A stretch of 64,000 bases of DNA from Salinimicrobium sp035607535. Lineage in GTDB: Bacteria > Bacteroidota > Bacteroidia > Flavobacteriales > Flavobacteriaceae. Positions 17,857-26,170 of the stretch are shown piece by piece. The notes beneath the pieces were generated by a model, which was not told the origin of the DNA, did not search any database, and saw only the letters and a program-made list of their open reading frames with translations. Each line of letters begins with the position of its first letter. The stretch's first letter is position 1. The position numbers and the translations under genes were made by a program. The DNA lies in assembly GCF_035607535.1 (NCBI RefSeq), contig NZ_JAYDZX010000015.1:30755-94754 (forward strand), read 5' to 3'.

Positions 17857-17930
17857 GCCGATGTAGCTCAGCTGGCTAGAGCAGCTGATTTGTAATCAGC
17901 AGGTCGTGGGTTCGAGTCCCTCCATCGGCT
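17857..17930 (+). tRNA. tRNA-Thr (anticodon TGT)
   Basis: Acceptor GCCGATG (17857-17863) pairs with CATCGGC (17923-17929), discriminator T17930. The D-arm is AGCTCAGCTGGCTAGAGC, the anticodon stem GCTGA/TCAGC holds loop TTTGTAA, and the T-arm is GTGGGTTCGAGTCCC. CCA is not encoded. Its 3' end is repeated 111 bp downstream (separate entry). Confidence 0.97.
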
Positions 17931-17933
17931 CAA
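17914..17933 (+). repeat. Direct repeat, copy 1 (3' end of tRNA-Thr)
   Basis: The last 17 bases of tRNA-Thr plus three bases form a 20-bp sequence (GAGTCCCTCCATCGGCTCAA) that recurs exactly at 18025-18044. Duplicated tRNA 3' ends are typical of integrase attachment sites (attL/attR) or tRNA-end recombination. No integrase lies in the 111-bp interval. Confidence 0.85.
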
Positions 17934-17963
17934 AGCCTCTTCAGAAATGAAGGGGCTTTTTTT
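17933..17963 (+). terminator. Terminator after tRNA-Thr
   Basis: AAGCCTCTTC (17933-17942) pairs with GAAGGGGCTT (17949-17958), one T-G wobble, followed by a T-run to 17963. Confidence 0.85.
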
Positions 17964-18044
17964 ATGGAGGGACGAGAAGTTTATCCTGAGCGCAAGCAGC
18001 ATTTTTTGCTGCTGAAGTCGAAGGGAGTCCCTCCATCGGCTCAA
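17964..18044. repeat. REP-like palindromic element with second copy of the tRNA-Thr 3' end
   Basis: ATGGAGGGAC (17964-17973) is the inverted copy of GTCCCTCCAT (18027-18036), which is part of the 20-bp direct repeat 18025-18044. Inside are an AGCAGC/GCTGCT hairpin with a T-rich loop and the strings TCCTGAGCGC and GAAGTCGAAGG, which resemble dispersed REP-like intergenic repeats of many bacteria. A further hairpin with a T-run follows at 18046-18075. The rest of the gap to 18264 shows nothing recognisable. Confidence 0.6.
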
Positions 18045-18045
18045 T

Positions 18046-18075
18046 TAAAAAGCTTCCTTTTTGGAAGTTTTTTTT
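18046..18075 (+). terminator. Terminator-like hairpin downstream of the repeat
   Basis: CTTCC (18053-18057) pairs with GGAAG (18063-18067), extended by A/T pairs with one bulged G, followed by eight T. It duplicates the layout (tRNA end then terminator) seen directly after tRNA-Thr. Confidence 0.65.
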
Positions 18076-18264
18076 ATGCTAAAGATTATTGCCCCGGTAG
18101 CTTACCACGTCTGTAAATAGGATTGAGTTTAGGAGTCAGTTCCCTTTAAATGCTCTGGCAGTTTGTCCCGAGAAATTTATTTCAGGTTCCCGGTTTAAAA
18201 TCTAAGCCCCGGATTTAGGTTCAAAGCAGATAAGCTTTAAATCCTCAATTCTTTTATTCCGGGC

Positions 18265-18293
18265 AAAAAAAATCCCGCTTTAGTAAAGCGGGA
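18265..18293 (-). terminator. Terminator for the minus-strand DUF4369-type gene
   Basis: TCCCGCTTTA/TAAAGCGGGA stem (18273-18293) with eight A at 18265-18272, which read as a U-run on the minus strand. It lies 24 bp after the stop at 18317. Confidence 0.9.
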
Positions 18294-18316
18294 GGTAAGA
18301 CAAATCGGTAATCAGT

Positions 18317-19054
18317 CTAAGCTTGAGAATCAGTTTCTCCAGCCTCTTCTTTTTCCATTTCCCGGCGTTCCTCTAAAAAATCCTCCAGGCTTTTTCCATA
18401 TCGGGAATCCTTGACCTCGGGAGTAAGGGAGTTATAAATGGTATCCAGGAACTTGATGTTGGCGTCATAGATCTCAGAGATAGCCAGATATGGAGCTAGT
18501 TCAAGGTCTTTGTTATTAATGGCAAAGTTAACTGTATACAAATATCTTCTTCGCAGCAGCTTGTCGTATTCGGCATTGGCCGAATCAAGGGAGGCTGCAT
18601 TCTCTTCTTCCTGTGCTTTTATACTTTGCTGAATAAGTTCAAGGTTGCGGGTATTGAACCTGTTTATCATGCTTTGATATTCCAGGAATTTTTTCTGATT
18701 TTCGGAACCTTCGACCACTGCATCAGCCTCAAAATTCTTTAGGGTTGTATTGATGATCATTTCTCCTGGTTCAGCAAAGAACATGAGGCGGTCATCATAT
18801 ATATTGTTGTCCTTCTTATTGAGGTAGAGGTACAAAACCTGCGGGCTCTCAATGTGGGTGTCAAAAATGAAATTTTCGTCACCTTTCATTACAACAGAAT
18901 CCAGGGTGATAAGACTGGTGTCTTCAATTTTTTGAAGATACAAGGTACCCTTTTTAAGTCCCTGTACTTTTCCTTTTATCTGGAGGTTGGTTTCTTCGGA
19001 AGTACAGGCTGCAAGAGTGATAATAGCAATAAAAAGTAATCCTAATTTTTTCAT
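18317..19054 (-). CDS. DUF4369-type lipoprotein
   Basis: 245 residues from the ATG at 19052-19054. The frame is open further upstream, but that extension overlaps the next gene and has a cysteine-rich nonsense composition. The N-terminus is a lipoprotein signal (lipobox LAAC, Cys near residue 17). A beta-rich domain (LQIKGKVQGLKKGTLYLQKI) like DUF4369 is followed by a charged helical region ending in an acidic tail. Proteins with this domain are often N-terminal halves of thioredoxin-like lipoproteins; here no CxxC thioredoxin motif follows. Function unknown, probably periplasmic. Confidence 0.8.
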   Translation of the reverse strand: MKKLGLLFIAIITLAACTSEETNLQIKGKVQGLKKGTLYLQKIEDTSLITLDSVVMKGDENFIFDTHIESPQVLYLYLNKKDNNIYDDRLMFFAEPGEMIINTTLKNFEADAVVEGSENQKKFLEYQSMINRFNTRNLELIQQSIKAQEEENAASLDSANAEYDKLLRRRYLYTVNFAINNKDLELAPYLAISEIYDANIKFLDTIYNSLTPEVKDSRYGKSLEDFLEERREMEKEEAGETDSQA

Positions 19055-19107
19055 GAATGTCTTGTGATAATTTGCGCGCAAATATGCTAAAAAAACCTGT
19101 TTAAACT

Positions 19108-20373
19108 TTAAGCTCCGGCAGCTATTTGCATTAAAATCGTACTTAAGATCGCCCCATAGGTTCCCACTACATAACCAAAAACAGCAAGTAAAACACCTAC
19201 TGTAGCAAGGGAAGGGTGAAAGGCAGCCGCAACTACAGGTGCAGATGCTGCACCACCCACATTTGCCTGGCTTCCCACGGCAAGAAAGAAGTAGGGTGCT
19301 TTTATAATCTTTGCGACTAGAATTAGAAGCCCGGCATGAATTGCCATCCACACAAGACCTATAGCTATAAGACCGGGGTTGTCAAAAACCATAGTGAGGT
19401 CCATCTTCATTCCAATAGTGGCCACAAGGAAATAAATAAACACACTTCCCAGCTTACTTGCCCCGGCGCCCTCATACTCTTTGGCGCGGGTAAAGGAAAG
19501 AATAATTCCCACTGCAGTCGCAATCGAGATCATCCAAAAGAAGGTAGAAGCAAAAGACGATAGGGCAGACTTATTGTCGTTGAAAACTTCAAAGTTTGAT
19601 GTCAGGAATCCAGCTATTCCATCGGCACTCCAATGGGCGAAACCTACCGCACCAAAGGCCAGGGCTAACATGATCATAAGATCTGCCAGGGAAGGATTGC
19701 GGGTGACACTTTCGGCATAAGCAGTAACTTTTTTCTTCAGACTTTCAATAGCCGAATTGTCTGCACGAAGCCATTCATCAATTCTGTCACTTTTACCAAT
19801 CCCCATAAGAAGAATGGCCATCCATAGGTTGGCAACAACAATATCAACCAGTACCATTCCGCCGTACAGGTCGGGGTTATATTCAAAGATCTCAAGCATT
19901 GCTGCCTGGTTGGCCCCACCACCAATCCAGCTACCTGCCAGGGTGGAAAGCCCTCTCCATACAGCATCGGGACCTACACCGCCAACAGTTTCAGGCGAGA
20001 AAAGTGATATCAGGAGAATGGCAATAGGCCCTCCAATGATAATACCTATAGTTCCGGTAAAGAACATGATCAAGGCTTTCGGCCCAAGGTTAAAAATAGC
20101 CTTGAGGTCGATACTAAGAGTCATTAAGACCAGAGAGGCGGGTAACAAATACCGGCTTGCCACGAAGTACAACTGTGAAGTCTCATCAGAAATTATGTTG
20201 AGAGAATTCAGAATTGCAGGAATGAGGTAGCACATTAGCAGTGCCGGCACCACTTTATAGAATTTGTACCAAAAACCTGTTTTTTGGGAGGAGGTAAAAA
20301 ACACAAAACCTAAAGCCAGCATCAAGAGACCAAGGACGATGGCATCATTGGTGAAAATTGGGGGGTTGTCCAT
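19108..20373 (-). CDS. DUF819 family membrane protein (YjcL-like)
   Basis: 421 residues with about ten to eleven hydrophobic helices and Gly-rich segments such as GSWIGGGANQAAMLEIFEY and ANVGGAASAPVVAAAFHPSL, which are typical of DUF819. The two halves look related, as in inverted-repeat transporters. It is an inner-membrane protein, possibly a transporter of unknown substrate. It lies 53 bp upstream (minus strand) of the DUF4369-type gene, so the two could be co-transcribed. Confidence 0.85.
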   Translation of the reverse strand: MDNPPIFTNDAIVLGLLMLALGFVFFTSSQKTGFWYKFYKVVPALLMCYLIPAILNSLNIISDETSQLYFVASRYLLPASLVLMTLSIDLKAIFNLGPKALIMFFTGTIGIIIGGPIAILLISLFSPETVGGVGPDAVWRGLSTLAGSWIGGGANQAAMLEIFEYNPDLYGGMVLVDIVVANLWMAILLMGIGKSDRIDEWLRADNSAIESLKKKVTAYAESVTRNPSLADLMIMLALAFGAVGFAHWSADGIAGFLTSNFEVFNDNKSALSSFASTFFWMISIATAVGIILSFTRAKEYEGAGASKLGSVFIYFLVATIGMKMDLTMVFDNPGLIAIGLVWMAIHAGLLILVAKIIKAPYFFLAVGSQANVGGAASAPVVAAAFHPSLATVGVLLAVFGYVVGTYGAILSTILMQIAAGA

Positions 20374-20433
20374 AAATTGCCTTTAAGACCGGCAAAATAC
20401 AATTTTTAGAACTTCCTTAAAAATTTATTAAAG

Positions 20434-21246
20434 TCAGGCAGTTCCAAAAAGTTCCTGCAGGCTTTTAGCCACTCCGTCCTCTGTATGGTGATGAGTTATT
20501 TTCCTGGCAACCTCCAGGATCTCGGGCCTGGCATTCCCTACTGCAATACCCATACCTGCAGCTTTGAGCATTTCGTAGTCATTGTAGTTGTCTCCAAAGG
20601 CGATCGTTTCTTCCAGGGATAACCTGAAGTGGGAGTTCAACAGAAATTCAACTGCGGTCAATTTGGATACCTCCTTATTAGTAATTTCCAGGTAAGTTGG
20701 TTTTGAGCGGTAAAGGTGCAGTTGATCTTTATACGCTGCAAAAAGGTATTTTTCTATTGCCTCTATTTTTTCGGCTTCCCCCATACACATGATCTTGTGA
20801 GCACCTTTTTTAGCAGATTTCCACTCCTGCAGCACACTATTTAAGGACTTTACTTTTGGTGAAACCTGCGTGTTATTTTCTTCTCGCTTGGCCCAGTAAT
20901 CATATTGGGGTACGTACCAATCCCGATCATTATAGAGGCTGATGTGGCAATCTTGTTCCAAATTGAAAGCGTGAAGAGCACTCACGGTCTCCCAAGGAAT
21001 TTCCTTTGACACTACTGTCTCCCCGTTCAGGATTATTTGTGCTCCATTATAGCAAATAAGAGGTTGATGAGAAATGTGTAATTCTTCCTGAAGGTGCTCC
21101 ATGGCCTGCGGCATCCTGGAGGAAATAAGGACAACGGGGATTTCGTTTTGAAGTTGTTGGAAAACCTGTTTGGTGAGTGAAGAGAGCTTTCTGTCCTTGT
21201 TCAGTAAGGTGCCATCAATATCTGTAAAAATAATTCTGTAGTTCAT
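20434..21246 (-). CDS. HAD-superfamily hydrolase, Cof type
   Basis: 270 residues. Motif I is FTDIDGTLL (nucleophile D9, acid D11), motif II VLISSRM, and motif IV GDNYNDYEMLKAAG followed by GIAVGNA, with a C2 cap between, as in Cof/YidA sugar-phosphate or flavin phosphatases. The substrate is unknown. Its start overlaps the stop of the upstream gene (21243) by 4 bp. It is the last gene of a three-gene minus-strand operon (22654 to 20434). Confidence 0.92.
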   Translation of the reverse strand: MNYRIIFTDIDGTLLNKDRKLSSLTKQVFQQLQNEIPVVLISSRMPQAMEHLQEELHISHQPLICYNGAQIILNGETVVSKEIPWETVSALHAFNLEQDCHISLYNDRDWYVPQYDYWAKREENNTQVSPKVKSLNSVLQEWKSAKKGAHKIMCMGEAEKIEAIEKYLFAAYKDQLHLYRSKPTYLEITNKEVSKLTAVEFLLNSHFRLSLEETIAFGDNYNDYEMLKAAGMGIAVGNARPEILEVARKITHHHTEDGVAKSLQELFGTA

Positions 21247-22175
21247 TCTACCTCCCTTATAAATTTCACCAGAACATCTACTAATTCAGGATGTAAGGGT
21301 CTGCCGGTTTCATTGTACGACTTTGAGTTCTCAAGATCATCCCCTTCAATTTTGCGTAAGACATGGTTCATGTCCTGAAGTATCACGAGTTGTGCATTGG
21401 GATTGGCTATTCTTAAGGCTTCAGCTTCTGCCTCCTCGACTTGCAGATCTTTGCTTCCATTGACAAGGAGCACCGGGATCTCCAGTTGTGATATCTCTTC
21501 CTTTGGTTCATACTTCATCCAGGAAAGAATGAAAGGCTGTACGGAGGGCCTGAATATAGATTCCAAAACAGGATTATAACTACCGGTACTGCCCGATTCT
21601 CTTAATTCACTAAACGCCTGTTGTGCATTTCCTTTTAGACCCGGCATTTGATTTGCAATTTGCTGAATGAGAATAGAATCTATGGGTTGGGCCACTCCGG
21701 CTACCGAGATAAAAGCATCTGCCCTGTTTTTTGCTGCCACCATTCCTACAAGAGATCCCTGGCTGTGACCAAGAACAATAAGCTTATTAAATCTTTTGTC
21801 TTCCCCGAAATGTTCCAGGACACTTATAGCGTCAGTAATAAAGTCATCAAATCTTATATCCTGCTCTTTAATTCCCAGTCGCTGCATTTGCATGATCCTC
21901 TTGTCATAACGATAGGTGGAAATCCCCTTTTCAACCAGGGCGAAGGCAAGCTTTTTTAGAGCATCATTCTTCATAAAGGATTGATTCCCGTGTCTGTCTG
22001 TAGGTCCCGACCCCTGTAACATGATCACCAGGGGGCTTGCTCCTGAAGAGTTAGGTGTGATCAAGGTACCTTTAACATAGGGATCAAGGTTAACTTCAGT
22101 AGAAATGAATTTGTCTTCCTGGGCTAATCCGTAAACAGATATTAGGAAGAGGATAGCAGAGATGATGTTTTTCAT
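21243..22175 (-). CDS. Secreted alpha/beta hydrolase
   Basis: 310 residues with a signal peptide (ends near YGLAQ). The fold is visible from the oxyanion segment MLQGSGPTDRHGN, nucleophile elbow VLGHSQGSLVG, acid in VNGSKDLQV and a late histidine in MNHVLR. It is probably a periplasmic esterase or peptidase; the substrate is unknown. It overlaps both neighbours by 4 bp, so translation of the three genes is coupled. Confidence 0.9.
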   Translation of the reverse strand: MKNIISAILFLISVYGLAQEDKFISTEVNLDPYVKGTLITPNSSGASPLVIMLQGSGPTDRHGNQSFMKNDALKKLAFALVEKGISTYRYDKRIMQMQRLGIKEQDIRFDDFITDAISVLEHFGEDKRFNKLIVLGHSQGSLVGMVAAKNRADAFISVAGVAQPIDSILIQQIANQMPGLKGNAQQAFSELRESGSTGSYNPVLESIFRPSVQPFILSWMKYEPKEEISQLEIPVLLVNGSKDLQVEEAEAEALRIANPNAQLVILQDMNHVLRKIEGDDLENSKSYNETGRPLHPELVDVLVKFIREVE

Positions 22176-22654
22176 GAATGAAAGTATAGGTTTATGATTT
22201 TTTGAGCTGCTTTGGGTCTTTGAGTGCCAATAAGAAAGTCTTCTCCCGCTTTGGTCTTAAGCTGAATTCCTTTGGAACCGTAAATATGATATGCCTTATT
22301 ATTGCTTCCGAGGCCGCGAATGCCCCAACCTCCGTACTCTTTCACTATGTCCAGCTCCCGGACATAGCATTTTTCGATCTCTCCCCAATTGTAGTGTTTT
22401 TCTGTAAATTTAAACGGTTTAAACCGGGCAGAAACTCCCTCTTTATCAATTTGCGTTTCCAGCCGGGTATAGGCAAGGGCGAAGACCAGCGGTGCGGCGA
22501 TCAACAGGCTTATCGTGGAAACTATGACTGCAGTGCTTTCTTCAGCTTCCAAGGTGGCGTAATAAGCAGTGCCTACAATTATGACAATTACCGAAAGAAT
22601 GAACATAAATAACCACCACCTCTTGATGAATTGCTGCTCCCGAAAGACCTTCAT
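22172..22654 (-). CDS. Small membrane protein, PH-like
   Basis: 160 residues: two adjacent transmembrane helices (about residues 13-31 and 40-62), then a beta-rich soluble domain (VSARFKPFKFTEKHYNWGEI to EDFLIGTQRPKAA) like bacterial PH domains. It is the first gene of the operon with the hydrolase and HAD genes. Function is unknown. Confidence 0.75.
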   Translation of the reverse strand: MKVFREQQFIKRWWLFMFILSVIVIIVGTAYYATLEAEESTAVIVSTISLLIAAPLVFALAYTRLETQIDKEGVSARFKPFKFTEKHYNWGEIEKCYVRELDIVKEYGGWGIRGLGSNNKAYHIYGSKGIQLKTKAGEDFLIGTQRPKAAQKIINLYFHS

Positions 22655-22743
22655 AAGTAGATATTTGTTCTTTTAAAGTTACAATATCCTGTTGTTCTCT
22701 ACAACCCGCCAAAAATGAGAAAAATTAGGCAGGATTTTTGAAA

Positions 22744-22778
22744 TTGTCTTAAAAACGTCTTTTGAATTTCTATCTTTG
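22744..22778 (+). promoter_or_regulatory. Promoter of the S1/P1 nuclease gene
   Basis: TTG (22744-22746), a 24-bp spacer and TATCTTTG (22771-22778), matching the Bacteroidota sigma-A pattern TTG...TAnnTTTG. It lies 22 bp before the ATG. Confidence 0.65.
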
Positions 22779-22799
22779 AAGACCTTAAAAATTACATAC

Positions 22800-23579
22800 A
22801 TGAAAATTTATTTACTGCTTGCGGCTTTTTTAATTTCCAGTTTCACTTTTGCCTCAGAAAATGATTGGGGGAGAACAGGCCATAGGGCTACAGGAGAAGT
22901 AGCAGAACAGCACCTGACCAAAAAAGCTAAAGAGAAGGTAAGGGAGATCCTTAACGGAATGAACCTGGCTTTTGTTTCTACTTATGGTGATGATATCAAG
23001 AGTGATCCCGCCTATAGAAAGTATAATCCATGGCACTATGTTAATCTTAACCCCGGGGAGACCGAGTATTCAAAAGAAACAGCAAATCCCGACGGCGATC
23101 TTGTCCATGGAATCAATACTTCAATTGAAGTTTTAAAAGACAAAAGCGCTTCAAAAGAGGACAAGGAATTTGCGCTAAAAATGCTTGTTCATTTTGTTGG
23201 AGACCTTCATCAACCATTACACGCAGGTAGGGGAGAAGATAAAGGAGGAAATGACATACAAGTGAGATGGTTTGGAGATGGTTCTAACCTCCACAGGGTT
23301 TGGGATAGTGAGATGATCAACGATTTTGATATGAGCTACAGTGAACTTGCCCATAACACAGATGCACTTTCAAAAGAACAGATCAAAAATATTCAGAAAG
23401 GTTCGGTATTGGACTGGATGTACGAGTCGAAAAAACTGGCAAACCAGGTCTATGATTCCGTGGAAGTTGGTGAGAAGCTGGGATATGAGTACATGTACAA
23501 CTGGTTTCCTGTAGTACATGATCAAATACAAAAAGGTGGGCTTAGACTTGCCAGGATCCTTAATGAGATCTACAGGTAA
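22800..23579 (+). CDS. S1/P1 nuclease (zinc-dependent)
   Basis: 259 residues from ATG 22800; an upstream in-frame ATG at 22776 overlaps the promoter. The signal peptide ends near TFA, placing W close to the mature N-terminus (ENDWGRTGH), where the family uses Trp1 to bind zinc. Further zinc ligands are HYVN, the MLVHFVGDLHQPLHAG segment and LHRVWDSEM. It degrades single-stranded nucleic acid in the periplasm or outside the cell, presumably for phosphate or nucleoside supply. It is monocistronic with a terminator after it. Confidence 0.95.
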   Translation: MKIYLLLAAFLISSFTFASENDWGRTGHRATGEVAEQHLTKKAKEKVREILNGMNLAFVSTYGDDIKSDPAYRKYNPWHYVNLNPGETEYSKETANPDGDLVHGINTSIEVLKDKSASKEDKEFALKMLVHFVGDLHQPLHAGRGEDKGGNDIQVRWFGDGSNLHRVWDSEMINDFDMSYSELAHNTDALSKEQIKNIQKGSVLDWMYESKKLANQVYDSVEVGEKLGYEYMYNWFPVVHDQIQKGGLRLARILNEIYR

Positions 23580-23601
23580 ACATACCTGTTAAGAATAAAG
23601 T

Positions 23602-23633
23602 AAAACCCGGATATAGAAAATCCGGGTTTTTTT
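23602..23633 (+). terminator. Terminator after the S1/P1 nuclease gene
   Basis: AAAACCCGGA (23602-23611) pairs with TCCGGGTTTT (23621-23630), and the T-run continues to 23633. Confidence 0.93.
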
Positions 23634-23769
23634 GTGCCCGAAGGTATGCTGTTGCAATAAAGTTTCTAAAAAATAAACATTTTTCTTCTTAAATAATCTT
23701 TTTTGTTGCATAAGATGCTAAAAATAAATAATTTGCAGCGCCCTATTTTCTGAACTTAATTACAGCCAT

Positions 23770-25971
23770 TTGAGAAAAAATTACCTGCTGAGTGTTTTTG
23801 GATTCCTTCTGTGCTTTGCTGTATTTTCTCAAAGCTCCAACAAGTCATACAAGAGCTTTACAGATAGTTTAGCGAATGCAGCAAGTATGGCTTATTTTGA
23901 TTACGATTTCAATCGTTCTATTGAGCATTCTCTTGAGCTTATAGAAGTGGCCTCTATAAGAAACGATTTCTACAACCTTAACCACGCCTATAATATCTTA
24001 GGGGTTACATACGAAAAACTTGAGGACACGACCAGGGCACAGGAGAATTATGTAAAAGCACTGGAATTTGCCCGTTCAAGTAATAATGACACCCTGCTTT
24101 GGTACGCCTATAATAACCTGGGTAATATCTATTCTTCCAATAAAAAGACCATTGAAAAAGGTCTAAATTATTACAGGAAGGCTCTGGAAGTTTCTTCCCG
24201 AATCCCGGGAAGTGACCAGGCGCTTACCCCGGTGATGAATATTGCCTGGACCTATCTTGAAAATCATAGCTACAATAAGGCGCTCCCTTACCTTCAAAGA
24301 GCCTGGAATTTATTTAAAAATTCCAAAGAAGAGGATCTACTAACAAAAAGCAATCTCAATACCCTTTTTGGAATGTATTATTCCGGCAAAGAGGATTTCG
24401 ATCTTTCCAGGGAATACTTTGAGGTGGGAATTGAAGCAGCGGAAAAGGATACTCTAATTGCCGAAGCATCTTTTGCATATGAAGAGTTCGCAAAAATGCT
24501 GTTTAAAAGCGGGAGTTTTAATGAGGCATATACCGCACTTGATAAACACCAAACTTTCAGGGAAAAGATCTTTGATAAGGATAAACAATTGCAAAGGAAG
24601 GCAGTCTATGAAAGATTCCAGACAGAGGAATTCAAGAAAGATCTGCAGGCTGCAAAACGGGAACAACTATACAAAGATGAGGTATTGGAGAAGACACAGC
24701 AGCTGTCGGTTGTTATGGTTATTTCTTTAATTGTAATGTTCTTTTTCGTCATCCTTCTTTTCAGGAATAATAAGGTAAGGAAGAAATTGATCTCACAGTT
24801 AAAGGACAAAAATGGAGAACTCAAGCTGGCAAAGGAAGAAGCTGAAAGGTTATCAAGTCTAAAAACCCGTTTCTTCTCCACAGTGAGCCATGAACTACGT
24901 ACGCCATTATATGGAGTAGTGGGGCTGGCTTCTCTGCTCCTCGAGGAAAACAAAGGAAAGGAACAGGAAGATGATCTAAGGTCTCTAAAATTCTCTGCAG
25001 ATTATTTGCTTGCCCTTATTAATGATGTTCTCCAAATGAACAAGATGGAGGCACAATTGATACACCTTGAGAACAGCAGCTTTGACATGAATTCCCTATT
25101 TCAGGGCATCATTAAGACCTTTGAAAATACAAGGAAGAACAAATGTGTACAATTGGATCTTGAAGTAGATCCTTCCATTCCTGTTTTAGTGGGAGATTCC
25201 ATGCGACTGTCGCAGATCATGATGAACCTTGTGGGAAATGCGGTTAAATTTACTGAAGAAGGCAGGATATGGATCAAAGCAGAAAACAAGTCCTGCAGCA
25301 ATGGTAAATGCCTCATCTATTTTGAAGTTGGAGATACCGGGATAGGTATTCCCCAAAATAAACAGGAAGAGATCTTTGAAGAGTTTTCCCAGTTAAAAAC
25401 CCAGAATCTCAATTACCAGGGTACAGGCCTTGGACTTCCTATTGTCAAAAAGCTGGTTGAACTGTTTGGATCTAAAATTAACATTCAAAGTACCGAAGGC
25501 GAAGGTTCGGTTTTCAGTTTCACAATAGAATTTGAACAGGGAGAAGAAGCCGAAAGTTTAAAACCTCTGGGAATAGATATTTCAGAAATTGAGGAAAAAA
25601 CAGCAACACGAATATTGATCGTGGACGACAACAGGATCAATCAGGTAGTCACCCGCCGAATTCTTGAAAAACGAGACTTCCAATGTCTTGTGGCAAACAG
25701 TGGGGAAGAAGCACTCGAGATCCTTAAATCCACGCCGCTTGATATTGTCCTCATGGATGTTAACATGCCGGGAATGAATGGTATGGAAACTACCGTGAAG
25801 ATCAGGGAATTCAATTCGCATATCCCTGTCATAGCATTAACGGCAGTAGAGGTAGGTGAGATGAAGGAGGAGATCCTTGCAGCAGGAATGAACGATATCA
25901 TCAATAAGCCATATGATATCCCGCAGTTCTTCAATACCATCTTCAGGAACTTATTACAGCCGGTAGCGTAG
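23770..25971 (+). CDS. TPR-containing hybrid sensor histidine kinase
   Basis: 733 residues; the start is a TTG at 23770, chosen because it opens directly into a signal-like hydrophobic segment. Tetratricopeptide repeats (about residues 50-245) form a periplasmic sensor, followed by a coiled coil and one transmembrane helix (about 312-331). HisKA has SHELRTPLYGVVGL (phosphorylated H374), then HATPase_c with NLVGNAVKFT and GTGLGLPIVKKL. A C-terminal receiver domain carries D663 (LMDVNMPGMNG). It should relay phosphate onward through an Hpt protein; an orphan Hpt gene lies at 43292. No response regulator is adjacent. Confidence 0.93.
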   Translation: MRKNYLLSVFGFLLCFAVFSQSSNKSYKSFTDSLANAASMAYFDYDFNRSIEHSLELIEVASIRNDFYNLNHAYNILGVTYEKLEDTTRAQENYVKALEFARSSNNDTLLWYAYNNLGNIYSSNKKTIEKGLNYYRKALEVSSRIPGSDQALTPVMNIAWTYLENHSYNKALPYLQRAWNLFKNSKEEDLLTKSNLNTLFGMYYSGKEDFDLSREYFEVGIEAAEKDTLIAEASFAYEEFAKMLFKSGSFNEAYTALDKHQTFREKIFDKDKQLQRKAVYERFQTEEFKKDLQAAKREQLYKDEVLEKTQQLSVVMVISLIVMFFFVILLFRNNKVRKKLISQLKDKNGELKLAKEEAERLSSLKTRFFSTVSHELRTPLYGVVGLASLLLEENKGKEQEDDLRSLKFSADYLLALINDVLQMNKMEAQLIHLENSSFDMNSLFQGIIKTFENTRKNKCVQLDLEVDPSIPVLVGDSMRLSQIMMNLVGNAVKFTEEGRIWIKAENKSCSNGKCLIYFEVGDTGIGIPQNKQEEIFEEFSQLKTQNLNYQGTGLGLPIVKKLVELFGSKINIQSTEGEGSVFSFTIEFEQGEEAESLKPLGIDISEIEEKTATRILIVDDNRINQVVTRRILEKRDFQCLVANSGEEALEILKSTPLDIVLMDVNMPGMNGMETTVKIREFNSHIPVIALTAVEVGEMKEEILAAGMNDIINKPYDIPQFFNTIFRNLLQPVA

Positions 25972-26113
25972 TGCCTGCGGCAATTCAAGATTGAGTATTC
26001 AAAATTAATTCAGTATCTGTTTATTAGAAGATTCCCCCTGTCGGCGGAATGACAATTGTGCGCTCCTTGCAGAAAGTATACTGCAATATTTTTTTATCCA
26101 CTTATACCATTAA

Positions 26114-26148
26114 AAAAACCGTTCCGCTGTTACAGCAAAACGGTTTTT
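26114..26148. terminator. Bidirectional terminator between kinase gene and htpG
   Basis: AAAAACCGTT (26114-26123) pairs with AACGGTTTTT (26139-26148), with an inner GCTGT/ACAGC stem, between convergent genes. A-run and T-run serve either strand. Confidence 0.9.
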
Positions 26149-26170
26149 GAATTTGAATAGATCTTAAACC

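Noticed and set aside
19055..19351. N-terminal extension of the DUF4369-type gene
   Set aside because: Cysteine-rich, low-sense sequence overlapping the DUF819 gene; the lipoprotein signal starting at 19054 is a much better start.
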